Source: Adiantum capillus-veneris
Taxonomy: Eukaryota; Streptophyta; Polypodiopsida; Polypodiales; Pteridaceae
Reading direction: 5' to 3'
DNA length: 64,000 nt
Assembly (NCBI GenBank): GCA_014529385.2
Contig: CM043943.1
Span: 155,917,092 to 155,981,091 of the forward strand
Notes under the pieces: generated by a model
What the model was told of the DNA's origin: nothing
Databases searched by the model: none
The model's input: only the letters and a program-made list of their open reading frames with translations
Made by a program: the position numbers and the translations under genes
Shown: positions 53,403 through 64,000 of the stretch, in pieces
Position numbering within the stretch: the first letter of the stretch is position 1
Layout of the letters: the number at the start of each line of letters is the position of its first letter

Positions 53403-55000
53403 CTAATTATCTACAAATGATAATAATTTTTTGAAAGTAGAGAAGATTTGATCCTTATGGCTCAAAAGATATACCCACACCTTCTTAGTGGAATTGTCTA
53501 GAAAGGTCACAAAATAGCTGGCTCCCCCTAGAGACTTAGTCGGCATAGGACTGAAAAAGTTACTATGATCAAGTTCTAGTGGTTGCAAACGCTTCCTATT
53601 CAATGGTGATGAAATGTTCCTGGTCTATTTGCCATAGATTCAATGCTCACACATAGAAAAGTAAAAAAAACATAACGTAGGTAAGCAACCAAAACGTGCC
53701 AATTTTTTCACTCCTTTTTGACTCATATGACCTACCTGGCTATGCCACCACTCAATAGAAAATAATTTGGCTATGGATATACAATCCTCTTTTATACACA
53801 AGAAAAACATAGAATAGAGTGCTCCATGCTTTTGGCCTTTGAGAATACAAGGTTTTCCTTTTTAATCATCCATGAACCATTTTCAAAGGTTATCATGGAA
53901 CCCAAGGTGTCAAGATGGCCCCACTCTCTATTAGGTGTCACATGGAAAATGGGTCCAAAATCTATGACCCAATTCTAATCAGAGGCTGGCATCTTTTGCA
54001 ACAAAAGAATCTAGGCTAAGATATATTATAAAAACTAGAACATTTGAGGGAGGTAGGACCTTAGGCACATCTGGAGTCTTAGGTGACTCTACTGTATTGA
54101 GCTCTTCAATTTTAGCTTATCCCTTTCTATCATTGTCAGATTTCTTGCTACCTTGAGAATTTTCTTGTCTCTTTTCCATGAATGACACTCTTTCTTTAAT
54201 TGCCCTTTCTTCTGGCTATGAGAGTTCTCGTGAGAGTTTTTGTGATCCTTACTTTTAGCATGATTATGAATGCAAATCCTCTATCTTTTTTCACTACCAA
54301 CATACACATCACTCTAATTTAGAAGGCTCCATGGATTTTCTATGAATCTCTTCATTGAGCATACCAACAACCACATCATTGAAGATCAATTTTCCCTCAT
54401 GCATAGACTTTCTTATATTGGATATGCAAAAAGTTTCTCATGAGGAATGTAGAGAGCACAACCAAAAGATATTTGTTAAAATCAAGTCCTAGTGATGTCA
54501 AATGATTGAAAAGTACATTGAATGCATTTAGTTGTTCAGAAACTTTGTCGCCTTCTTTCATGCACAACTGGAGTAGTTTCTTCATCAAGTAAACCATGTT
54601 ACTTGCACTCTTTCTCTCGTATGTATTACACATTTTTTTCCCATAAGGCTTTAGCAGTAGTATCACCAATGATGGCGAAGTACATAGACCCTACAATGTC
54701 TAGATAAATAGTGGACCTAGCTTTGGTGTCAAGCCTTTTCTACTATGTAGCCATCACCCTCTAGCCGCTTTAAGAGTGGTTCCAATTGACCTTTTTGGAT
54801 TAACACATCCTGAATCTACTCTTTCTATAAGGAAAATTTGTGCCATTGAACTTATATGTTGTAAATGTCTTTGTCAAAAGAAGAGGCCATAATTGCAAGG
54901 GTTGAATACTATGGCAAGAATTCTAGGGAAATTTTGACAAAATCTTCTCTGTAGTAGGAGAAAAATCTCACAAAAAAGGAGGACTCACAGTGCCAAGAAA
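53403..55000 (-). pseudogene. Copia gag-protease-integrase remnant, right arm
   Basis: Minus strand. Gag start lies near 54885, core at 54669-54397 (MKKLLQLCMKEGDKVSEQLN), then the knuckle and protease-like sequence (about 54240-53920). At 53603-53403 comes an integrase start, SLGGASYFVTFLDNSTKKVW, typical of the copia core (GG..YFVTF.DD). Frames are broken. At the position of the TAG in the plus copies this copy reads CAG. Confidence 0.8.
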
Positions 55001-56190
55001 TGCATAAATCAAGAGAGTAAGAAAAATCCAAGAGGGTCTCCTCCATATGGGTAGCAATAAATTTACCAAAAATGCTCATAAAATCAACCATAGACATAAA
55101 AGAAGGTAAACTATGCATAAACCAAGCCAAAGTTGAGCGAAAATAGACCACCAACACAATGTCAAATGCACCTATCCCTCTCTATACATAACCTATGGTG
55201 AAGCCTTGTAAAAGGGGTGCTTTGACTACCTGTGTTGCTAAAGGTATTTCAATATCTGAGAATACCCCAACTCAAAGAAGACCTCACCATGACCCTCTAA
55301 AGGCTCAACAGACAACACTAAAATGAAATGATTTTATTCAAGCTCAACAATGATTATCTTTTGACTAAGACTCATGAATGCTTGAGACTACCAAAAAACA
55401 AGCCGAAAATGGCTCCACAGCGATATATATGAGGGCAATGTTTGCAACTCAACATACATGAGTGAACTATGCACAAACATGTGTCAAATAAGATGAAAGC
55501 AATAAACAATAATCTCTACAGAGATATAGCTCTCAAAAGAGCTCACTAGCACTCCAATTGCTCTCAAGAAACTACAACTGATGACATATAACTCATCCTG
55601 CACTAAAACTGCTACAAAATTCACTACCAAAAATCAAGTGCAGATAAATCTGCAACCTTTAGACCTATATCCAACAAGAAACTTGTAATCATGCTTGTAA
55701 CAAGCCAACTAGGCCATATGCATAATAATCAAAGACCAAATCTCATCAAGGAGCCAAAAGTGTATACATGACCATAAACATGGCGGATAGATGTCAAATC
55801 TGTCAAAAATCCGTAAGAAAATGCAGCATAAAAGCTCCACCTATAGTGCCATCTCCAAAAAACTATACACTAGCCAAAAAGTGGTCCTCAATGGGTGATT
55901 CAATGCTCTCCACTTGCTTTTGGATGCAAAAACTACGACTCCAAGTGATGCACTTGAGAATCTAATGCCGACATTGATATGAACATTGATGTTTTGCTTC
56001 CACCATAGGGTAGAGGTTCTAGCTAGCATGTGGGTTAGCTCGTCGAGAAGCCAAGAAGATGCCAAAGAGGGATTTCAAATAGTCGATGCTAATGCTATGC
56101 AAGGAATCTATGCCACTCTTCGTCGATAGGCTGATGTCAAATCCAAAAATTGGGCTCATTGATGCCAGGAGCCAAGTGCTAAAGTGTGAG

Positions 56191-56191
<1 letters not shown>

Positions 56192-56223
<32 letters not shown>

Positions 56224-56245
56224 TTTGAGATACACTCACATGCGA

Positions 56246-56286
<41 letters not shown>
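56192..56286. repeat. Two (GT)n microsatellites separated by 25 bp
   Basis: Pure GT runs at 56192-56222 and 56248-56286. Confidence 0.92.
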
Positions 56287-56287
<1 letters not shown>

Positions 56288-57570
56288 ATCAAATCCCCCT
56301 AGATTCCTATTTCCATGTGCGTATAGTACAGACACCCCTTCCGGGGCTCTCTGTTTTGCACTATTGCAAGAGGGCCTCACTGTGTTTTGCCATGCATTTT
56401 CTAAAAGATCCTCAATTTCCAACTACCTCAAAGCTTCCTTTTGTTGTGCTACTCACAAGGTTCAACGTTATGGCAGTGTTGTCTTTACTTGAGTGCTATA
56501 CAAAAAGGATTCATGCACTTTTGGTTACTACCCCATTTCCTTGCAAATCACCTATGCTGGACTTTTATCTAAAAACTTTTCCATGCCAAGATCTCTAAAG
56601 GTTTTGTGCTTTTCTTTTTAACTTTTTCTTCTACCTTCTAGATCTACCCTCTTTACATTAATTCAATCTGTTGCCTAGCTTTTCTAACTTTGTTCAAAAA
56701 ACTCCTCCCCTTGCTCAAAGGTCACCTAGTTCAAGATTCCATGGCCAAGTTATTTCCATAGCCACCTCCAAACTTCCCATTTTACAATCTCATCACTACC
56801 TGTCTCTACAAAGCTCTTGAAGTTGCCATCACCAACACTCTAATGTTAATTGAAGGTGTGGGTGTGTGATGCATGTGTGTGTAGAGTGGGAATGAAAGAG
56901 AGGAGACATAGTGGAGAAGAGGGGGTGCCACATATGCTACATATGCTCCCACATAATCCAAAGTGATAGCATCTCTCCTATGATGTTTCCTACGCTGTCT
57001 CATCCGCTAAAAACAACACCTATGCACGTGCCCTGTATGAACATAATGCCAACACACAACATCTCTATGTGGACAAGATCATCCTCTAATTGTAGGAATC
57101 TCTCTTGACTCATCTGTGCCAAAAGCATTGCACAATATCTACCATAAATCTTGTGCTATACATACATCCAAACTGATGCGATAGAGAGACTCACCAAGGT
57201 GTAACATGATCATCAAATGTGCAAGCTCGTCAAAGTCCTCCCACCACTCATTGTCAGTCATAGGCTCTGGTCTAGCATCCATGCCCTGTAGTGGTAACAC
57301 TGGCCCAACTGAGTCAATGCATCATGCATACCTACTTTCCAATGCTTGAAGTTTGAACCATTAAACCTTGTATGGAAAAGCATAAACTCTGACAATGATG
57401 TACTGCCAAATCCATGGTGATAGCCTATGAACAAGATCATGCTCAAATCAATCGACTGACAATATCCAAATCATGGCTAACTCATACACCAACCAACCCC
57501 TCTATACTGCTAAGGATAATTATTGTAGTAAAAGATGATGTGATTAGCCCATTTCAATTGGGGTTAAGAT

Positions 57571-57629
57571 TGTGTGTGTGTGTGTGTGTGTTGGGGGGGG
57601 GGGGGGGGGGGGAGGGGGGGGAGGGGGGG
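57571..57629. repeat. (TG)n followed by a long G tract
   Basis: TG run to 57591, then G with two A interruptions to 57629. The G tract could form a quadruplex; its length may be an assembly estimate. Confidence 0.9.
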
Positions 57630-58439
57630 TCACACTACACGACCGACCATATCTTTCAAATTTGTGGAACCCTCACACAAGCAAGTGGCTTGGCTATGTG
57701 GTTAGCTTAAATCAAATAGGGCATTAGCTTCTGAGACTAGGGGTTCAAGACCCACCTCCTTATTTTGGAATGGAGGCATGCGGGCTAGAATCCAAAAGGA
57801 GTTACTAAGTTGGTGCTAGCTCAAGATTTGGGTCTGCAAGGCCTTGGTCATGCACATGCAATTTTTCAAGAGCTACCAAACATGAAATTTGATTCAAATT
57901 GTCTCAATTTTATTTTTGGGTCTACCTGGCCTTGTTCTCATGAGAGCGGCCCATTTTTGCTTTATCTTAAAGAGCCTAAGCCCTTTTGCTTATATCCTAG
58001 AGATTATTCCCGTGGCCAACTACACATCAAGGCATTTATGCACCAAGCCTCACCTCAGCAGAGGTTCTCACCAAGGTCAAAAGAGTCGTCCTTGGCCAAG
58101 AGGGGTTTCTTGTAGTCCATTAGAAACTCAAGGAGCACAATCAAAGGAGCCTCAAAGGAGTCTCGAGCAAAGCAAAGAGAAGGTATTCTTGCTACTCCTT
58201 AATGAAGGTTGACTTCACCCAAAAGATGAAGTGGTACTGCAAATAAAGGTAGTCAAAGGAAAATTTCCTATTTCTCTCTCCCTCTCAGAAACAAAGTAAA
58301 ATTTATAATCTAATGCAACCAAGCGCAATAACATCCTATGAAATGAATATCTGTTGATCTTGAGGAGTTTAGAAATTGGCCCTGGCTTAAAAAATCTAAG
58401 TGCTAAGACCAATTCAAGGAAAATTGGAAGAGAAGAGAC

Positions 58440-59130
58440 TTAGGAAATTCAATAGTGATAGGCTTCACATGTGGCATATCAAGTTGCAAGGGTACTTGAT
58501 GAAAAAGGGGTTTTGGGGAATAAAGACAATATTTAGTGACCCTCATCTAGTGATGGAGCACGAGTGCAAACACAGGCTATGAGCACACATAACCATACCA
58601 AGGCTGAGCAAGCATTAGGAATTTCATAATCATTGTACTACACAACAAATCTATATATTTCAATGATGATTGTGAAACCTCATCAACCACATGGAAGGCC
58701 CTAGAGGAAAAAAATTGGATCTAGAAGAAAGAAAAGTAAGGTCAGATCAAAGAAAAAACTCTACGAACTAAAAATGGAGGTTGATTAGGATATTGCAAGC
58801 TTAGTCAATCACCTTAAAAGCACGACCACACAACTTGCCTATGTGAAATGTGTACCAAAGAAGAGGACAAGATTGTAGTTCTACTAGGAGCCTTGCCATC
58901 AAGCTTTGACCAAATAGTGACCATCATCAAAGAGAAGGATCCAACATGCGACTTGCAAGATGTGATTATAATCTGAGCAGAAGAAGAAGAGGAGGAGGAA
59001 TTCTACTTCAAGGGGGGGAGGAGCCTTTGCAATTAGTTCTAGCAATAAAACTTGTTTCAAGTGTGGCAAAGAAGGGAACATGGCCAAAGATTTCCTAGGA
59101 TCGAAGACTTGTAGGGTCATGATAGTCTAG
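58440..59130 (+). pseudogene. Copia gag pseudogene
   Basis: Contains LMKKGFWGI, TWKALEEKNW, VVLLGALPSSFDQIVTIIKE and DLQDVII in copia-gag order, and a decayed knuckle CFKCGKEGNMAKDF (His and last Cys lost). Stops and frame changes are frequent. An LTR-like segment follows at 59424 with no pol between. Confidence 0.75.
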
Positions 59131-59423
59131 CAGAGAAGACAAAATAAAGATGGCAATAGACTTCTAGTCTCTTGCGACTACGACTATGATGAAATTATTT
59201 AGCTTTTATTTTTGCCTTTACCTTTCAATGTATCTTGTTTTGGATTAGCTTGGTTAGTCTTTATACATTTGCTCGAGGAGAGATGTGTAGTGTCTCTTGA
59301 ATTAGAGATGATTTGTCCCCTAGATTGGGGATGGGGTCCTATATTAGAAATGTTCTTTTTTCTTTTGGATTGGAGTGTGTCAAAGATGTCAGCTTTTGTA
59401 TTCTAAACCTCCAAGGGGAGGGT

Positions 59424-59770
59424 TGTTAGGGTCTATGGGCTTTAGCCTATGCTTGTGTGCAACACTTCTTGTCTATTAGGATGCATAGGTGGCATGGAAC
59501 CATGTGGTAGAGACACCTAAGGGGTGTACCCATGGGAGAAATTACTAGAGGGTTTGGACTCATCTAAAGTTAGTTAAGAGGTCCCTAAAGTAGGCTGAAA
59601 GGTCACCCACAAGTTCCAAAGTGGATTGGCCTGATTTGGAGCTTCCATAGGATGTCATGTATGATGTGAAATGAGACACCTGTACTAGCTCTATATAATG
59701 AGCCTCGTTTTACTCACTTTCATTATCAAGTTTGTGTCTAGACTCTACTCTATTTTCTAGTGTGTGCTCA
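59424..59770 (+). repeat. LTR with TATA box, copia type
   Basis: AAGGGGAGGGT precedes TGTTAGGGTC. CTATATAATG at 59691-59700 is a good TATA box in the expected U3 position. It ends about GTGTGCTCA. The upstream gag pseudogene is in the matching orientation, so it may be the 3' LTR of that deleted element. Confidence 0.5.
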
Positions 59771-61738
59771 AGTGTAGTTTATTATGCCAATGCCATAAAT
59801 GGTTCTCGAATTTATCCTCTTTAAACTCTACATCAAGTTCAAATGTAGGAGGAGCTTTAGTTGCATCTTCATCAGCATCCGCTACATCTTCATGTAGTTC
59901 AGTGAGTAGAATAATTGCTATGTGGAAATCATGGACACTCATCCAAATAAAATTTGTATGCATTGTGACAAAAAGGGTCATTCAATGCCAACAAGAGGTA
60001 GTAGTAGTAGGAGAAGCATCAGTCGGTTTGAAGAAGAAGGGAGGAGTCAAAATCACATATTTTGAAGAAGAAGAAGAAGAAGAAGAAGAGGGGAGAAATC
60101 TCCATGTTTACACTATGGAGAGTGATTGCAGTGACAATGTTGTATTGTAGAGGATATGTGTGGTTCTCAACTTCATGATTGGAGTTTTTTGGGATAGCTG
60201 GGATAGCTTGGTCCTAGGGGATTGTTTGTTTGAGGAGAGGGATCTTTAGTCTATAATGATACCATAGTCCATTGAGACATTTTGTAGCTTGTGTGGAATA
60301 GTCTATGTGACTTTATTACCATGTGCCCAAAAAACCTTCCCTCGGATTTGGCCTAATGACCAACTACATAGAGCCCACAATGCCACATAGGTCATGCCAC
60401 ATGGTCTTTGTTCTGCACACCAACTCATGGTGTGCCTCTTTTCTTATTCAGTAAGAGACTATGTGGCCTTTGTGTAGGGGAAATAATGCTCATAAAGGTT
60501 GAATTTATTTCTTTGTTTAAATACCTTTGGTGCTAAATGGACCTTAAATCCTATGGAACCCTCTTTGCTTATAGCCTTTGGGGAAAACCGTGGGAACACA
60601 ACCTTGGAGGCCATTTGGCTCAAGGATTTTGACACTCATGTGAAAGCCCTCTGGTTTTAAGAGACCAAAAAATTAAAGATATGGTAGGTCAATGAAAGAC
60701 GACAGTTGGAGTGAGCAAGAAGGTTACCAGTTTAGGTGCCGAACCTGAACATCATAGTCGAGTAGGTTAGCAATGAGTGATTGGGATAGTGAATGGGGAA
60801 TGGTAAGGCCAACTTTAGTTTCTGGTGACAAAAAAAGTGCCTAGTGAAAGGTGTATGTGATATCTACCCAAGATATGGAAATGGCTATTAGGAGATGCCA
60901 TGAGCTGGTGGGAGCCAGTGGATTAGGCTTAGCCACTCAATGCAAGGTATGTGGTGGGATGACATGAAGTAGTGGGGGGCTAATTGCAATAAGCTTATCT
61001 AGATAGGCGATGCAAAATTGAGCAATGATAGTGGTGTTGCTACTTTGTTTGTGTAGACATGCGATTGAAGCATTATAACAAGGTGGGCCAAAGCATGAGA
61101 AATCTTGGGTGCGACGAGGCGGGGACTTGACATAGGTTGGGGCAATAGGTAGTAAAGATGTGCATGGGGTTGCAAAAAATAGAAAAGTAGGTGTTATGGG
61201 TGGGTAGGTGCAAATTAGAGAGCATCCAATGGCAAACCCGTGAGATGCTACCAAATAACCAGCTACTGCAATGCAAATGACCCTATTCAAAGTTGTTTTG
61301 GTTAGGTGACCTTTGAATTGATCTAGAGCCACCCACAATTTAATCAACTAGTCACTTATCTATTAAAAGGTGGTTCCCACACAAAGATAAACACACACAT
61401 TTGCACACACCTGAAAAATGATTAGGGACTAATGATGCCCAATTTTAGAGCTTAATCCATGAAAATGGAGGATATTTAAATAGAAAATTGAAGGCTCAAA
61501 TAATGAAGGATCAAGGTACTTATTGTCTCTATGGAAAGACCTTAACGAGCATTACAAGCACACATAAATTGCAAAAGCAAAAGACTACTAGAGTGGGATT
61601 TATAATTGAGAAAACTTTGATGAAACTGGACATTGTATGTACACAACTACACACCCATACACACACGCGCACACACGCGTGCGCGCGCGCACACACACAC
61701 ACACGCATGCGCACACACACACACACACACGCACGCGT

Positions 61739-61807
<69 letters not shown>

Positions 61808-62489
61808 GTCAGTGAATGCACACGACTACACATCCACACACACAAAGTTGGTGAAGCCTAATAATGAACATATTAAGATCTTCATTGGACTTAAATCACA
61901 TCATGAGGATAGTGGCCCATGTACGCTGCCCTCAATGAGATGATCAAGAACTAATTAGACCGTTATTAGAAGTATGAATAGTGAATGTTATGGCAATGAG
62001 AGGGTGCAAAAAAATCTAGCATAGAGAGGGTGACTAGGATCACAAGTGTGATTAGAAAATGCTAATCATTGTCAAACTTTATTGATTGTTGGATTATGGT
62101 GGATAGTCCAATGTAGCATTCATGCTAATAAAATAATTAAGAGATTAACAATGAAACAATTACACTTGAATCAATACATATAAGGGCATAGTATAGGCAC
62201 ACACTGATTATTTGGATTATTGTGAAAGGCTAGATATATGCTCGATTTATAGCATAGAGATATGCATTAATGCACACATAAGTGATGATGTCACAAGGAT
62301 TATCAATTAGGTTGCATACTAGGATTTATCACATGGTGTATCACATGTCACAAGTTGACTAAACATCCACTTGTAAGAGGGTGCTCACACATATTAAATG
62401 CTACAAAATCCACACTCTAACACCACACATCCACTCAACATGAATAGCAAAATAAGTATATGATAAACTAGCAGCAAATAATACAACTA
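59771..62489. other. Repeat debris without clear gene
   Basis: A knuckle-like CMHCDKKGHSMPT (about 59960-60000) is followed by a GAA run (60065-60089) in the plus frame 59764-60150, which suggests another gag scrap. A long AC/GC tract lies at 61640-61806. The 136-residue minus frame at 60937-61347 shows no domain. Confidence 0.45.
61640..61806. repeat. Long alternating purine-pyrimidine tract, (AC)n with CG blocks
   Basis: ACACGCGC blocks lead into a pure AC run of about 63 bp (61743-61805). Alternating CA/CG sequence is prone to Z-DNA and to length change. Confidence 0.92.
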
Positions 62490-64000
62490 CAAATTTGGTA
62501 AGAATTGCTCATCTGTGTAAGGAGTTAGAGTCTAAGATTATGTACAAGGAGGATGATATGGATGTATTTCTTGAAAAGACTAAAGATCTCATTGAGTAGT
62601 TAATTACCATTAGTGAGTTCATTCTACTCAGTACTTTTGTGGAGACAATTCTTGATGCTTTGTCAAATACTTATTAGAATTTTTCATCCACCTTAAGAAT
62701 TGTGATCGAGAATAAATTTAATGATGTAAATCTGATGGACATGTCTCTATATTGCTACAAGAGGCCCAATCCATAAAAAATAGGATAAGCAGTATGCTAT
62801 GAATAGGCATTTTTCATTTCACAACAAAAGAGGAATACCAATGTTGCCACCTCTAATGATTTTGATAAGAGAATTGCCCTGATAGTTGTTGCTTCATCAA
62901 ACAAAAATAACTCTGAGAAGCCTGGAAACAAAGGCAAGAAGAAGTTGAAATTTCATTATTGTAGGGAAAATGGTTATCTCATCAAGCAATGTCCTAAGCT
63001 AAATGCTAAAGAGGCTAAAAAAAAGAGGCAAATGTAACTTTGATGTTTCTTCCAATGGAGACTCCACAAATGTTTCAGAGGATGCAAAATGGGCTTGTAG
63101 TGCATAATATCAATATGACCCATTAGTCCATGATGCATGTATCACACAATTTGTGGATCACGTTTTGTATTGTGAGGATGGTCGAGCTAAGCAGTTTCTT
63201 TGCACTTTTGTAGAACTTGGTCTTGTAGTCAAGTTTGTGGATGAAAAGTTGCATTGCGCATGATCTTAGTTTAGGTGATGCTATTGTGGCATCTTTTTTT
63301 TGTCGGTTGTATGAGCTCAATGCTTACAAGAAATGTGTGGAAGATTTATCATGCATGATAGTGTGCATATTTTGGTCATTTGAATTTTGTCGATTGATGT
63401 TTGTAGAAATCTAATATGGTTACTTCATTTCCCCCTCTCAAGACACCATTGAAACATGTATGTGAAGTCTATATATTGAGGATCTAAGTTCTAAGTTTCT
63501 TGAGGATGGCTAGATGCAGGCTATCATGAATCGCAATTTTTTCTAGTTACTTTTGTGGTTCAATGCATACTACATTATTTGGGAACCATTTGTACTTCAT
63601 TAATTTTATTGATGAAGATTACTTTAGGCATGCATGGGTGTATCTGCTGAAGGCAAGGCAAAGGCCAAAGTGTCTATGTGCTTCAAGAAATTTTTGCTAA
63701 TGGCTAAAACCTATCTTGTTGTATTGTGGAAACCCTCCATTTTGATCAAGGGGGGGGGGGAGTAGAGATCTAAAGAATTCAATGCATTTATAGTGAATGG
63801 TGGGATAACACACCTAAGTACAATGTTGTATACCCCTCAATAAAATAGTGTTGATGAGAGGAAAAAGGGGTTACTTATGTAGATGGCACAATGTATGGTC
63901 AAAATCTAAGCTTTTTGAAGGGTTTTCACCATCCATTTGACTTGAGGGCCATAACACATGTTGTGTTGTACTAAACATGTGTACCACAAAAGCGTTATAA
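62490..64000 (+). pseudogene. Degenerate copia gag-pol, cut by window end
   Basis: Gag: RIAHLCKELESKIMYKEDDM, and knuckle-like FHYCRENGYLIKQCPKL. Integrase: a YFRHAWVYLL segment near 63620, and near 63780-63900 FNAFIVNGGITHLSTMLYTP then NSVDERKKG. These match the copia motifs D..YSR..WVY and N.G..H..T.PYTPQ.NG..ER. Many stops. The element continues beyond the window, where RT would be expected. Confidence 0.75.

Larger units (their letters stand above)
49965..55995. repeat. Large inverted repeat of Ty1/copia remnants
   Basis: Left arm about 49965-52141; right arm, reverse complement, about 53915-55995. Both arms carry the same order. First comes non-coding sequence with TATAGTG..GGAGCTTTTATG(T/C)TGCATTTTC. 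Then the gag start (GCCATAGTATTCAACCCTTG), the gag body, the knuckle and the protease start. The homology crosses the TGTTGG at 50088, so that is not an LTR edge. The arms have clearly diverged. Confidence 0.75.
55996..58420. other. No recognisable gene; GT and G tracts
   Basis: Contains (GT)n at 56192-56222 and 56248-56286, and a (TG)n-poly-G tract at 57571-57629. Open frames through these are low-complexity. No domain was recognised. Confidence 0.6.

Noticed and set aside
61488-61943. His/Thr-rich 151-residue frame and its Cys/Val-rich complement
   Set aside because: Encoded almost wholly by the AC/GT microsatellite; low-complexity artefact.

Overview
This is a plant nuclear window, most likely from a fern. 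There is a decayed pentatricopeptide-repeat (PPR) array of the PLS type, which is typical of land plants, and its GTALVDMYAKCG / GYAQQGQGQ wording resembles fern PPR genes. There are also spliced genes with GT-AG introns, Ty3/gypsy and Ty1/copia LTR retrotransposons, and long GA, AC and GT microsatellites. The fern assignment is inference. No rRNA, tRNA, CRISPR array or prokaryotic operon was seen.

Layout. 1-905 is the PPR pseudogene. The one confident protein gene starts at 3276: a JJJ1/DNAJC21-type J-domain and zinc-finger ribosome-biogenesis co-chaperone. Its first exon (3276-5267, 664 codons) stops at a GT donor. The missing C-terminal zinc finger is found 40 kb downstream in two small exons, 45289-45347 and 45497-45554. 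They join in frame and recreate a second CX2CX12HX5H finger with the same spacing as the first. Almost everything from 5.3 to 45.3 kb therefore appears to be one intron of about 40 kb.

The intron is filled with LTR retrotransposons that can be ordered by target-site duplications (TSDs). A (7595-12046, minus, TSD CACGC) is a gag-protease-only element with a three-LTR structure. A truncated LTR (12935-14852) carries a long solo LTR, F (13075-14566). C (16953-26862, plus, TSD GTGGG) carries gypsy element B (17655-23229, minus, TSD CCGGT/CTGGT). D (28314-40787, minus, TSD AAGTG) carries gypsy element E (30897-39999, minus, TSD CTAA). E contains head-to-head inverted LTRs, one of which was hit by a 161-bp hAT-like MITE (TSD ATTTACAA). 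F-like and G remnants follow up to 44.3 kb. A, C and D show only gag plus protease, at most, so they look non-autonomous. B, E and G carry reverse transcriptase and/or integrase remains.

45.5-50 kb is low-copy-looking sequence with a set of phase-compatible 3' exons of an unrecognised gene (about 49.28-49.85 kb). 50-64 kb is old Ty1/copia debris: an inverted pair of gag-protease-integrase remnants, two gag pseudogenes, isolated LTR-like pieces and long GT/AC/G tracts. All identifications come from reading the sequence; no database search was run.
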